Positions 1 through 6,291 of a stretch of DNA of 6,437 bases are shown piece by piece. The stretch lies in NCBI GenBank assembly GCA_009697495.1, contig SHUN01000172.1, positions 1 through 6,437 on the forward strand. Direction: 5' to 3'. Origin of the DNA: Bryobacterales bacterium. GTDB lineage: Bacteria > Acidobacteriota > Terriglobia > Bryobacterales > Bryobacteraceae. Position numbers and translations under genes: made by a program. The notes below the pieces were generated by a model. It saw nothing but the letters and a program-made list of their open reading frames with translations, was not told the DNA's origin and did not search any database. Positions within the stretch are counted from its first letter, which is position 1. The number at the start of each line of letters is the position of its first letter.

Positions 1-128
1 ATGTCTTGTCTTCAACCTATACAAGATCACAAGAAAAAGCAAGAGCTAAAACACAATGCGAAAATGCTCCAGAGTCGCTCTCAGGTCAAAACAACAATGG
101 AATCAAATGTTTGGACTAGCTAGAAAGT
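1..128. other. A+T-rich leader before corA
   Basis: This stretch is clearly richer in A and T than the rest of the window. One frame is open from the ATG at position 1 to the TAG at 121-123 (40 codons), but its composition is Lys/Gln/Ser-rich with no recognisable domain, and an open run of that length is unremarkable in A+T-rich DNA. Its last codons, from the ATG at 97, read M-E-S-N-V-W-T-S and resemble a CorA N-terminus (see the corA entry). No convincing -35/-10 pair or terminator was found. The palindrome CTAGCTAG lies at 116-123. Confidence 0.5.
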
Positions 129-146
129 TTGGTTGCGGAATCGCTG
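129..146 (+). repeat. 18-bp repeat, copy 1 (inverted relative to 6292-6309)
   Basis: TTGGTTGCGGAATCGCTG occurs here and, as its exact reverse complement, at 6292-6309. Here it encodes L-V-A-E-S-L at the first codons of corA. An 18-nt exact match between two unrelated places in 6.4 kb is not expected by chance. A short flanking TAGA precedes both copies when each is read in the repeat's orientation. The nature of the repeat is unknown. Confidence 0.8.
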
Positions 147-986
147 GGCGAAGAGACAAAATTTCTGGAACTCGCCGCGCGCTACAACCTTCACCCGCTA
201 CACATTGAGGACTGTCAGCATCGCGACCAGAGCGCCAAACTGGAGGACGGCGACACCTACTTATTCGCCGTGTTGAAACCTGTCTACGCCGGGGAGGACG
301 GCGCCCTCGCCTACGGCGATTTCGACATCTTCATCGGCCCGAATTTCCTCATCACTTACGAGGAAACAGGCTGCGAAAAGCTCCTCGCTCTCGTTGAAAA
401 ATACCGGGCCGCCGCCACCCTGGCCAACGACCAGATCTTCTACCGCATCCTCGACGGCATTGTCGATTCCTACGTCCCCGTCCTCGATAACTACAGCGAG
501 CAGATCGACGTTATAGAAGACCAGGTCCTCGCCGATCCCAAGCCGGATCTCCTCGAACGCATCTTCACCCTCAAGCGCGCCTTCATCGAGCTCCGCCGCG
601 TCCTCACCCAAACCCGCGATCTCACCGGCCATCTCATGCGCGCCGAACACGCCCTCATAAGCCCCAAACTGAGCCCCTATTTCCGCGACGTCTACGACCA
701 CCTTTCCCGCCACATCGAAACCGTCGAAATGTCCCGCGACCTCCTCAGCGGCGCCCTCGACATCTACCTCTCCAGCGTCGCCAACCGCACCAATCAGACG
801 ATGAAGGTCTTGACGTTGCTAAGCACCATCGCCCTCCCCAGCGTTGCCATGAGCAGCTTCTTCGGCATGAACTTCGAGTTCATTCCCTGGATCCATTCGC
901 CCAACGGCCTTCTCTACGCCGCCGCCACTTCTCTGACGATTACCGCCGTCCTGATCCTATTCCTGAAATCCCGCCGCTGGATCTGA
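129..986 (+). CDS. corA: CorA-family magnesium/divalent cation transporter, N-terminus uncertain
   Basis: Inner-membrane Mg2+ (or Co2+/Ni2+) channel of the CorA family, which acts as a homopentamer. Seen: a soluble domain with the family-like LHPLHIEDCQHRDQSAKLE stretch at residues 21-39, helical segments at about 85-225, two C-terminal membrane helices (about 228-246 and 260-279), and the diagnostic G-M-N at 246-248 followed by F-E. The tail is basic (K-S-R-R). At 285 residues it is somewhat shorter than typical CorA proteins (about 310-320). The first in-frame start is TTG 129 with no good ribosome site, and a TAG lies in frame at 117-119. An alternative ATG at 97 reads M-E-S-N-V-W-T, a better CorA beginning, but in another frame that stops at 121-123. 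So the start is probably frameshifted or the sequence is wrong there. The gene runs toward the minus-strand operon and ends 1 nt before its duplicated tail. Family assignment is near certain; ion specificity is not readable. Confidence 0.93.
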   Translation: MVAESLGEETKFLELAARYNLHPLHIEDCQHRDQSAKLEDGDTYLFAVLKPVYAGEDGALAYGDFDIFIGPNFLITYEETGCEKLLALVEKYRAAATLANDQIFYRILDGIVDSYVPVLDNYSEQIDVIEDQVLADPKPDLLERIFTLKRAFIELRRVLTQTRDLTGHLMRAEHALISPKLSPYFRDVYDHLSRHIETVEMSRDLLSGALDIYLSSVANRTNQTMKVLTLLSTIALPSVAMSSFFGMNFEFIPWIHSPNGLLYAAATSLTITAVLILFLKSRRWI

Positions 987-987
987 A

Positions 988-1218
988 TTACGACCGTGTC
1001 CGCTCCGCCAGCTCCGCCATCGCCGCCGCGCAACCTCGGATTTCTACGACCGCGTCCGCTCCTCCATCTCCGTCATCGCCGCCGCGCCGGAACCCCGGCG
1101 CTTCTCCCCGCGAATACCCCGCCGCCCAACGCCGGATTTCTACGGTCGCGTCCGCGCTTCCAATACCGTCAAATAGACCATCGCCGCCGCGCTCGAATCC
1201 CCGCACATCTCCCCGCTC
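988..1218 (-). repeat. Three tandem degenerate copies of the ykgJ-like 3' end
   Basis: On the minus strand the last codons of the cysteine-cluster gene (copy C, 1140 to about 1218) are followed by two diverged copies: B at 1044 to about 1112 and A at 988 to about 1035. Copies A (989-1029) and B (1045-1085) match at 37 of 41 positions by eye. Translated ends are A-A-A-M-V-Y-L-T-V-L-E-A-R-T-R-P-stop (C), A-A-A-M-T-E-M-E-E-R-T-R-S-stop (B) and A-A-A-M-A-E-L-A-E-R-T-R-S-stop (A). B lacks exactly nine bases relative to C in the core, and its stop is in frame with C's stop (96 nt apart). GGATTTC on the plus strand precedes copies B and C, and GGATCTG (the end of corA) precedes A, so the duplicated unit may have included the convergent corA/ykgJ junction. 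Confidence 0.8.
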
Positions 1219-1394
1219 GGCCGTAGCGCAATGCAAACCAGCGGCCGCCGCGGGTCGCCAAACAGCAGGCACCGATTGTCGTCGCTCAACTGCGCGCACC
1301 GCACGCCCGCTGGCTTCCCAAACGGCATCCCAGGAATGACACTGGTGATCGACGGCGCGATACAACAGGCCCCGCAACCCGCGCGGCACTCCAC
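1140..1394 (-). CDS. YkgJ-family cysteine-cluster protein
   Basis: Small (84-residue) cytoplasmic protein of the YkgJ/Fe-S-cluster-like cysteine family, presumed to bind zinc or an Fe-S cluster; its biochemical role is not established. Seen: eight cysteines at 3, 7, 10, 11, 33, 42, 54 and 64. They include an N-terminal C-x3-C-x2-C-C cluster, the G-K-P-A-G-V-R-C stretch at 26-33, D-D-N-R-C at 38-42 and R-P-S-G-E-M-C-G-D at 58-66, all in the family's usual order. The length is normal for the short members. The start is GTG at 1392-1394, chosen because the cysteine motif begins two residues later and the anti-sigma stop lies only 4 nt upstream. It is the last gene of the operon. Directly beyond its TAG stop lie two decayed copies of its own 3' end; reading through the TAG would add 31 residues ending in a repeat of the C-terminus. 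Confidence 0.85.
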   Translation of the reverse strand: MECRAGCGACCIAPSITSVIPGMPFGKPAGVRCAQLSDDNRCLLFGDPRRPLVCIALRPSGEMCGDSSAAAMVYLTVLEARTRP

Positions 1395-1398
1395 CGCG

Positions 1399-2100
1399 CT
1401 ACTCGGCGACCGGCGTTATCAGGAACGGCGTCGTCGTGGGCGCCGGCGACCCGCCGTCCGGCTCCACCGATAAGGCCACCGCCGCCGCTTCATCCAGGTT
1501 CACGGCCCCCGCCTGCAAGTGGATCGCGGTCCCATCCGCCAACGGCTTGAACAAGCCCATCGGCCGCGGCCCGCCCACCTTCGGCACCACCCACATCGCA
1601 TACGCGCGGCCGACTTCCAACGCCGGCAGATTCGCCGCCACTAACAGCACGCCCCGCGCTCCGTTCACGAAGACCTTCGCCACCGGCCTTCGCTCCTCCG
1701 CCGTGCCCGTCTGCAGCAGCCGCGTCTCCGGCCGACGCAAAAACGCGAGCGTCGCATTGCGTTGTTCCAACTCCGCCTGCAAACCCTGCCGCTGCACGCC
1801 CGTATAAACGAGGCCCGCCACCAGACAGGCGCTCAACGCTACCCACGCCAGGTTCCAAGACAGCCGCGACGCCCGCGGCTCGGCTATCGATAGCACACGC
1901 CGCCGCAAATGCTTCGACGGCGCCACTTCCGGTGCCAGCGTCCCCAGGATCGCGTTCGTCTCCAGCGCCCGCCGCAACAGCGCCCGCGCCGCCGGATCGT
2001 TGCGCCGCAAATCTTCTTCAATCCGCCCGCGCTCCGGCTCTTCCAGCAGGCCCAGCACGTAGAGCTCGTACAGGCCGTTGTGATCGTTCACGGGGTTCAT
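1399..2100 (-). CDS. Membrane anti-sigma factor, RskA C-terminal type
   Basis: Anti-sigma factor expected to hold the ECF sigma factor encoded just upstream and release it on an envelope signal. Seen, over 233 residues: an N-terminal helical anti-sigma domain (about 1-75) with the typical L-Y-V-L-G-L-L-E-E-P-E beginning at 13-23; one membrane helix at about 84-102; a short Gln/Glu/Leu-rich, coiled-coil-like stretch at 103-125; and an extracytoplasmic RskA-type domain (about 130-230) with the A-Y-A-M-W-V-V-P segment, the M-G-L-F-K segment and a terminal P-F-L-I-T-P. The cytoplasmic part has no cysteine, so it is not a zinc-binding (ZAS) anti-sigma factor. The ATG at 2098-2100 overlaps the sigma TGA by four bases (ATGA), so the two are probably made by coupled translation. 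The inducing signal and any protease cannot be read from the sequence. Confidence 0.9.
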   Translation of the reverse strand: MNPVNDHNGLYELYVLGLLEEPERGRIEEDLRRNDPAARALLRRALETNAILGTLAPEVAPSKHLRRRVLSIAEPRASRLSWNLAWVALSACLVAGLVYTGVQRQGLQAELEQRNATLAFLRRPETRLLQTGTAEERRPVAKVFVNGARGVLLVAANLPALEVGRAYAMWVVPKVGGPRPMGLFKPLADGTAIHLQAGAVNLDEAAAVALSVEPDGGSPAPTTTPFLITPVAE

Positions 2101-2690
2101 GCCGACACCGCCTGTTCCAGCTCGGACCGCAACACCTGCAACGCCGTGCGCGCCCAGGTCTTCACCGTCCCCAACGGCTGCTTCATCCGCTCGGCCATCT
2201 CGGTCTGCGACAGCCCCTCAAAGTAGGCCAGCTCAATCACCATCCGCTGCTTCTCGTTCAGCTTTTCGAACGCCCCCTTCAATTGCCGCGCCCGGTCGCT
2301 GTTTATCAGATTCGCTTCCAGATCGACGAACACCGCCGGCGTCTCCGTAGCGCTCAGCTCAATGGCGTTCTGCCGCGTGCGCCCGTCGACAGAACGCAGG
2401 TAATCAATAGCCCGGTTCCGCGCCACCGTCAGCACCCACGCCCCCAGCGCGCCCCGCTCCGCGTCAAACCCCGCCATACGATTCCAAACCCGTAGAAACG
2501 TCTCCTGCGTCAAGTCCTCCGCAATCCCGTGATCGCGAACGATCCGCACGATCAGCGCGAACGCAATCCGCCCGTATTTGTCGTAAAGCGCGGCCAGCGC
2601 CTGCGGGTCCCGGCGCTGCAGCCTCGTGGCCAGGTCCCGGTCTCCTTCGGCATCCAAAGCCGCAAAAACGAATGGGAAGAAAAAAATCAA
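2097..2690 (-). CDS. ECF (sigma-70 family) RNA polymerase sigma factor, SigK-like
   Basis: Alternative sigma factor directing RNA polymerase to a small regulon. Seen: region 2 at about 31-101, with A-L-Y-D-K-Y-G at 34-40, A-E-D-L-T-Q-E-T-F-L-R-V-W at 57-69 and A-R-N-R-A-I-D-Y-L-R at 90-99; a linker; and region 4 at about 134-190, with an HTH around G-L-S-Q-T-E-M-A-E-R-M at 159-169 and L-G-T-V-K-T-W at 173-179. No extra C-terminal domain is present. Pairing with an RskA-type anti-sigma suggests the SigK-like group (inference). The start is uncertain. TTG at 2688-2690 overlaps the DUF1501 TGA as TTGA and has AAAGAGA upstream, but it gives an unusual hydrophobic beginning (I-F-F-F-P-F-V-F-A-A). 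TTG at 2655-2657 would begin at L-D-A-E-G-D, a more ordinary ECF N-terminus. No ATG start exists in the plausible range. Confidence 0.95.
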   Translation of the reverse strand: MIFFFPFVFAALDAEGDRDLATRLQRRDPQALAALYDKYGRIAFALIVRIVRDHGIAEDLTQETFLRVWNRMAGFDAERGALGAWVLTVARNRAIDYLRSVDGRTRQNAIELSATETPAVFVDLEANLINSDRARQLKGAFEKLNEKQRMVIELAYFEGLSQTEMAERMKQPLGTVKTWARTALQVLRSELEQAVSA

Positions 2691-4087
2691 GTAAAAATCT
2701 CTTTAAAGATGTTCCCGCCGACAATCGTAGGCCGCTCGGCGCGCCCATTGTGCTGGTAGGTCGTTTGTATGTGGTCCATCCCCATCGCGTACAGGATGCT
2801 GGCGTGAATATCATGCACATGGCATGGCTTCTCCACCGCGCGCAGGCCTATCTCATCGGTCGTCCCGACATACTGCCCGCCTTTGGCGCCGCCGCCGGCC
2901 ATCCACATCGTAAAGCCCCATGGATTGTGGTCGCGCCCGTTGCCCTTCTCGTTGAACGGCGTCCGGCCAAACTCTCCACCCCATACCACCAGCGTGTCTT
3001 CCAGCAAACCGCGCCGCTTCAAATCCGCGAGCAGTCCGGCGATCGGCCGATCCGATACCTTGCACCACTTACCATGGTTGCCCTCAATATTCGAGTGCGC
3101 GTCCCAGCCCGACCCCGACCCGCAGTACAGCTCCACAAAACGGACGCCGCGCTCAACCAGCCGCCGCGCCAGCAAACAGTTCTGCCCGAACTGACGCGTG
3201 TCCTCGGAGTCCATGCCGTACAGCGCCTTGGTGGCCTCCGTCTCCTTCGAGATATCCACTGCCTCCGCGCCCGCCGACTGCATCTCATAGGCCAGCTCAA
3301 ACGACTTCACGCGCGCGTCCAGATCCGTGTCTTCCGTCTTATCGGCGCCCCATTGCTGATTGAGCTGCTTCAACAAACTCAGCCGACTTCGCTGCCGTTC
3401 ATCGGTGACGCCCTCTGCCGGTTTCAAATTCAAGATCGGCGTATCGCCCTGACGGAACTGCGTCCCCTGATAGGTCGCCGGCAGAAAGCCCGATGACCAG
3501 TTCTTCGGCCCGCCGAGCACTTCCTTGTCATCGGTCAGGACCACGAAGGTCGGCAGATTCTTGTTCGCCGTTCCCAGCCCATATGTCACCCAGGCGCCCA
3601 GCGACGGCCGGCCGGCCAATATGTCGCCCGTGTTCATTTGGCAGACGGAGCCAACGTGATTCAAGCCATTGGCCCAGCAGGAGCGAATGACCGTCATATC
3701 GTCCACGTGCTGGGCAATGTGCGGGTACCAGTCGCTCACCCACATCCCGCTTTTGCCGTGCTGTTTCCATGTCCGCGGCGAGCCCATCAGCGTGTTCCCG
3801 CCCGTGCCCATCGCCGTGATCGGCTTGCCGAAGCTGGCCGGCATCGGCTGGCCGGAGAGCTTGTTCAGTTCCGGCTTCGGATCGAAGAGGTCGATGTGGC
3901 TCGGCCCGCCTTCCATGAACAGCCAAATGACGGATTTCGCCTTGACAGGGAAATGCGGCTTCTTCGGCGTCTCGGCGCCTTCGGCCAGCATGCTGCCCAG
4001 CGCAATGGCGCCCAGCCCGCTCCCGGCCCGCGAGAAGAACTCCCGGCGGTTCGAAACGTTCCAATGATGCAGCAGTTTTCGGTTCAT
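2687..4087 (-). CDS. Tat-exported DUF1501 family protein
   Basis: Periplasmic or exported protein of the DUF1501 family, which has a sulfatase/alkaline-phosphatase-like fold; no substrate is established. Seen over 466 residues: a twin-arginine signal, N-R-R-E-F-F-S at 13-19 followed by an A/G/L-rich stretch to about 38; F-M-E-G-G-P-S-H-I-D-L-F-D-P at 57-70; L-N-H-V-G-S-V-C-Q-M-N-T-G at 142-154; G-S-G-W-D-A-H-S-N at 325-333; V-V-W-G-G-E-F-G-R-T-P at 367-377; G-R-D-H-N-P-W-G at 384-391; and H-V-H-D-I-H-A at 423-429. The conserved Asp/His positions make a metal-dependent hydrolase plausible, but that is inference. Length and motif order are normal. The start ATG lies 1 nt after the TAA of the DUF1553 gene, with little Shine-Dalgarno signal, so coupling is likely. 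These two families are regularly encoded side by side. The 3' end overlaps the sigma start by four bases. Confidence 0.95.
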   Translation of the reverse strand: MNRKLLHHWNVSNRREFFSRAGSGLGAIALGSMLAEGAETPKKPHFPVKAKSVIWLFMEGGPSHIDLFDPKPELNKLSGQPMPASFGKPITAMGTGGNTLMGSPRTWKQHGKSGMWVSDWYPHIAQHVDDMTVIRSCWANGLNHVGSVCQMNTGDILAGRPSLGAWVTYGLGTANKNLPTFVVLTDDKEVLGGPKNWSSGFLPATYQGTQFRQGDTPILNLKPAEGVTDERQRSRLSLLKQLNQQWGADKTEDTDLDARVKSFELAYEMQSAGAEAVDISKETEATKALYGMDSEDTRQFGQNCLLARRLVERGVRFVELYCGSGSGWDAHSNIEGNHGKWCKVSDRPIAGLLADLKRRGLLEDTLVVWGGEFGRTPFNEKGNGRDHNPWGFTMWMAGGGAKGGQYVGTTDEIGLRAVEKPCHVHDIHASILYAMGMDHIQTTYQHNGRAERPTIVGGNIFKEIFT

Positions 4088-4088
4088 G

Positions 4089-6212
4089 TTAGTTCACGTA
4101 GAGGAATTCGTTGGTGGATAAAAGCGTCTGGCAGAGGTCCGCCCACGCCTGGGTTTCGTTCCCGGTCAACTTTGTCTGCCGGTCCAGGAACTCGCGCGCC
4201 CCGGTGCGCTCGGCCGCAGTCGGCGTCCGCTGGACCGCCAGTTTCCAGGCCCGGTCCAACATCCCGTCCACCGTCTGCCCCGCGTCGTTGCGAACGCGTT
4301 CGGCAAAGCTCGTCGACCATTGAGTCACCAGCCGGCTGTTCATCAGCTCCAGCGATTGCGCCGGATTGATGGTCATGTTCCGCCGCGCGCAGCTCTCGTG
4401 GGTGTCCGGCATGTCGAAGGCGTCAAACATCGGGTATCGGGTATTTCTCCGCACAAATACATATACGGAGCGGCGGTCATGATCGGATGTATCTGTGTTG
4501 ACTTTCCATCCGCCGCGCGTCACCACGCCGGCCGGAAGCGGCGGAAACACAGGCGTTCCGTACATCTTCGCATTCAGACGGCCCGCCACGGCGAGCATCG
4601 AGTCGCGCACAGCTTCCCCTTCCAGCCGATGCCGCGGGTACTTCCACCACAGCTTGTTTTCCGGGTCTTTCACGGCGTTCGCGGCGTGGTTCGAGCTTGC
4701 CTGCTGCCAGATCGAGGAGAGCATGATCTGCTTGTGCAGCTTTTTCAAACTCCAGCCCTCAGAAACGAACGAGGCCGTTAATTGATCCAATAGTGCCAGG
4801 TTCGTCGGTCGCTCACCCATCAGGCCGAAGTCGCTGGGCGTGCCGGAAATACCGCGTCCAAAATGGTAGTGCCATACGCGATTCACCATCACTCGCGCTG
4901 TCAGCGGATTGGTGGGGCTTGCCATCCAATTGGCGAGCGCCGACCGTCGTCCGCCAGCCACGGAGGCATCGCTCGGGTCGAGAATCGACAGGAACCCCGG
5001 AGCTACTTCTTCAGCAGGCGAATCGAAGTTGCCATTCTTCAACACATACGTCGTCGGCGCCTCGGTGTGCATTTCGGCCAGCGTCTGGGCCATTGGCGGC
5101 TCAGCGGGTTTGATGGAATCGAAAGCCCCCAATTCACTCTTCAACACCGCGTACCGGTTCGCCGGTTCTCCGCGCAGAGTCTTCGCGCAGACTTCGTCGC
5201 TGAAGGTCACCTGGTCCTTGGCCTTCATAAACATGTGCCATTGGAACGGCGTCCGCTTGGCCGGGTCTAACAGGATGGTCTCCTGAATCTCCTCGGGGAA
5301 GCGAAACAGCCGGTCGTCAAACAGCTTCTTTCGCGGGGTCTCCAGCAACTTCTGCATCTCGGCGCGAATCGTCGCCGTCTGGCCTTCCCATATTTCGTTC
5401 TTCGCCTTCCAAACCGCTAGCTCCGGTCCCGGCATCAACACCGCCGTGTCTTCAATCCGCGTGTTCGCGAAGAAGGCCTGCAGACGGTAATAGTCCTTGT
5501 GCAGGATCGGATCGAACTTATGGTCATGGCACTTCGCGCAGCCATACGTCAGGCCCAGGAACACCGAGCCCGTCGTGTCGGTGATATCAAACAGCAGTTC
5601 CTGGCGGCGCTGCCGGATATTGGCCGCATTCGACTCATCGGGGAAATGCCGGTTGAAGCCGACGGCGACCTTTGCATCCAGATCGTTCGGGTACAGTTCA
5701 TCGCCGGCGATCTGTTCCTTCACAAACCGGTCATACGGCTTGTCCGAGTTCAAAGATCGGATCACGTAGTCCCGATAGCGCCAAACGTTGGGCCGGGTCT
5801 CGTCGCTTTTGAATCCTTCGGAATCGGCATATCGCGCCAAGTCGAGCCAGTGCCGCGCCCAGCGTTCGCCGTACTGCGGGGAAGCGAGCAGCCGGTCGAC
5901 CACGCTTTCAAGCGCGGCTGGCGAGCGATCCGCCAGAAACGCCTGCGTCTCCTCGGGAGTGGGCGGCAAGCCGGTGAGAACCAGAGAGGCGCGCCGCAAC
6001 AGGGTGACCTTGTCGGCGGGGCCATTCGGGATGACGCCTTTTCCGGCCATCTTCGCCAGTAACAGCGAGTCGATGGTGGCGGCCGGGTCAGCCTTCACCG
6101 GCTGAAACGCCCACCATTTTTTCTGAATGGGCGTGAAATCTTTTCGCTGACCGGACTCAGCGGACGCGGCGACGAAAGCACCGGCGACGAACAGGGCGGC
6201 AAGTAGGCGCAT
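4089..6212 (-). CDS. Secreted DUF1549/DUF1553 (PSCyt2/PSD1) protein with one CxxCH motif
   Basis: Exported protein of the PSCyt2-PSD1 type, common in Planctomycetes, Verrucomicrobia and Solibacter-like Acidobacteria; its function is unknown. Seen over 707 residues: a Sec signal peptide with predicted cleavage after A-S-A at 16-18; DUF1549 at about 40-255, with L-T-G-L-P-P-T-P at 79-86, G-E-R-W-A-R-H-W-L-D-L-A-R-Y-A-D-S at 115-131 and Y-G-C-A-K-C-H-D-H-K-F-D-P at 223-235; and DUF1553 at about 420-700, with R-V-M-V-N-R-V-W at 440-447, G-R-G-I-S-G-T-P-S-D-F-G at 452-463, H-R-L-E-G-E-A-V-R-D at 528-537 and N-E-F-L-Y-V-N at the very end. The only CxxCH, at 225-229, could bind one haem c. Many relatives carry an additional N-terminal PSCyt1 cytochrome domain; it is absent here. 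It is first in the operon, with a strong GGGAGAA ribosome site 8 nt upstream of the ATG. Confidence 0.95.
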   Translation of the reverse strand: MRLLAALFVAGAFVAASAESGQRKDFTPIQKKWWAFQPVKADPAATIDSLLLAKMAGKGVIPNGPADKVTLLRRASLVLTGLPPTPEETQAFLADRSPAALESVVDRLLASPQYGERWARHWLDLARYADSEGFKSDETRPNVWRYRDYVIRSLNSDKPYDRFVKEQIAGDELYPNDLDAKVAVGFNRHFPDESNAANIRQRRQELLFDITDTTGSVFLGLTYGCAKCHDHKFDPILHKDYYRLQAFFANTRIEDTAVLMPGPELAVWKAKNEIWEGQTATIRAEMQKLLETPRKKLFDDRLFRFPEEIQETILLDPAKRTPFQWHMFMKAKDQVTFSDEVCAKTLRGEPANRYAVLKSELGAFDSIKPAEPPMAQTLAEMHTEAPTTYVLKNGNFDSPAEEVAPGFLSILDPSDASVAGGRRSALANWMASPTNPLTARVMVNRVWHYHFGRGISGTPSDFGLMGERPTNLALLDQLTASFVSEGWSLKKLHKQIMLSSIWQQASSNHAANAVKDPENKLWWKYPRHRLEGEAVRDSMLAVAGRLNAKMYGTPVFPPLPAGVVTRGGWKVNTDTSDHDRRSVYVFVRRNTRYPMFDAFDMPDTHESCARRNMTINPAQSLELMNSRLVTQWSTSFAERVRNDAGQTVDGMLDRAWKLAVQRTPTAAERTGAREFLDRQTKLTGNETQAWADLCQTLLSTNEFLYVN

Positions 6213-6216
6213 GTAT

Positions 6217-6241
6217 ACACTTCTCCCGAAAAATGAAGTGT
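6217..6241 (-). promoter_or_regulatory. Shine-Dalgarno site within a perfect 7-bp hairpin
   Basis: Reading the minus strand, ACACTTC (6235-6241) and GAAGTGT (6217-6223) are perfect complements separated by 11 nt. The ribosome site GGGAGAA (6221-6227) sits 8 nt before the ATG and straddles loop and stem, so the hairpin would hide part of it. This could tune translation of the first operon gene or act as a DNA operator next to the transcription start. The pairing is seen; the role is inference. Confidence 0.5.
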
Positions 6242-6245
6242 CCTA

Positions 6246-6274
6246 AATATATCACTGCCGACCCACGATTGGAA
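6246..6274 (-). promoter_or_regulatory. Candidate operon promoter with extended -10
   Basis: On the minus strand TG-A-TATATT gives an extended -10 (hexamer at 6246-6251, TG at 6253-6254). Seventeen bases upstream a weak -35, TTCCAA, lies at 6269-6274. Transcription would begin near 6239, leaving a leader of about 27 nt that contains the hairpin and ribosome site. The -35 is poor, and an extended -10 can compensate for that. No GGAAC-type ECF -35 was found on this strand upstream of the gene, so autoregulation by the encoded sigma is not evident. Confidence 0.4.
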
Positions 6275-6291
6275 GGGCGGTAATGCTTCCA
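6270..6291. promoter_or_regulatory. Operator-like dyad TGGAAG-N10-CTTCCA
   Basis: TGGAAG at 6270-6275 and CTTCCA at 6286-6291 form a perfect 6-bp inverted repeat with a 10-nt centre. One arm covers most of the candidate -35 box, and the other abuts the 18-bp repeat at 6292-6309. The layout fits a dimeric regulator site, but short dyads arise by chance and no matching regulator gene is in view. Confidence 0.3.

Noticed and set aside
988..1218. CRISPR array or classic direct-repeat array
   Set aside because: Copies are spaced unevenly (56 and 96 nt), are diverged, and match the 3' end of a neighbouring gene; there are no spacers and no cas genes.
988..1389. 133-codon minus-strand frame covering the cysteine-cluster gene and its tail copies
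   Set aside because: Shares the DNA of the YkgJ-family gene in another frame and lacks the cysteine motifs; it is open only because the repeats and gene are GC-rich.
2680..2700. Intrinsic terminator from the T-run between DUF1501 and the sigma factor
   Set aside because: No GC-rich hairpin precedes the T-run on the minus strand, and the genes overlap, which argues for continued transcription.
2700..2709. 10-bp palindrome TCTTTAAAGA near the sigma start
   Set aside because: It lies in the coding sequence for the DUF1501 C-terminus (I-F-K-E-I-F), no G+C stem follows for a terminator, and a palindrome of this size can be chance.
2672..3496. Long plus-strand open frame opposite the DUF1501 gene (274 codons)
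   Set aside because: Arg/Pro/Leu-rich translation without a recognisable domain; it lies wholly opposite a clear, conserved gene and reflects GC-rich antisense codon bias.
3638..4369. Plus-strand open frame of 243 codons across the DUF1501/DUF1553 junction
   Set aside because: Crosses two well-supported minus-strand genes, has no motif, and its composition is typical of antisense shadow.
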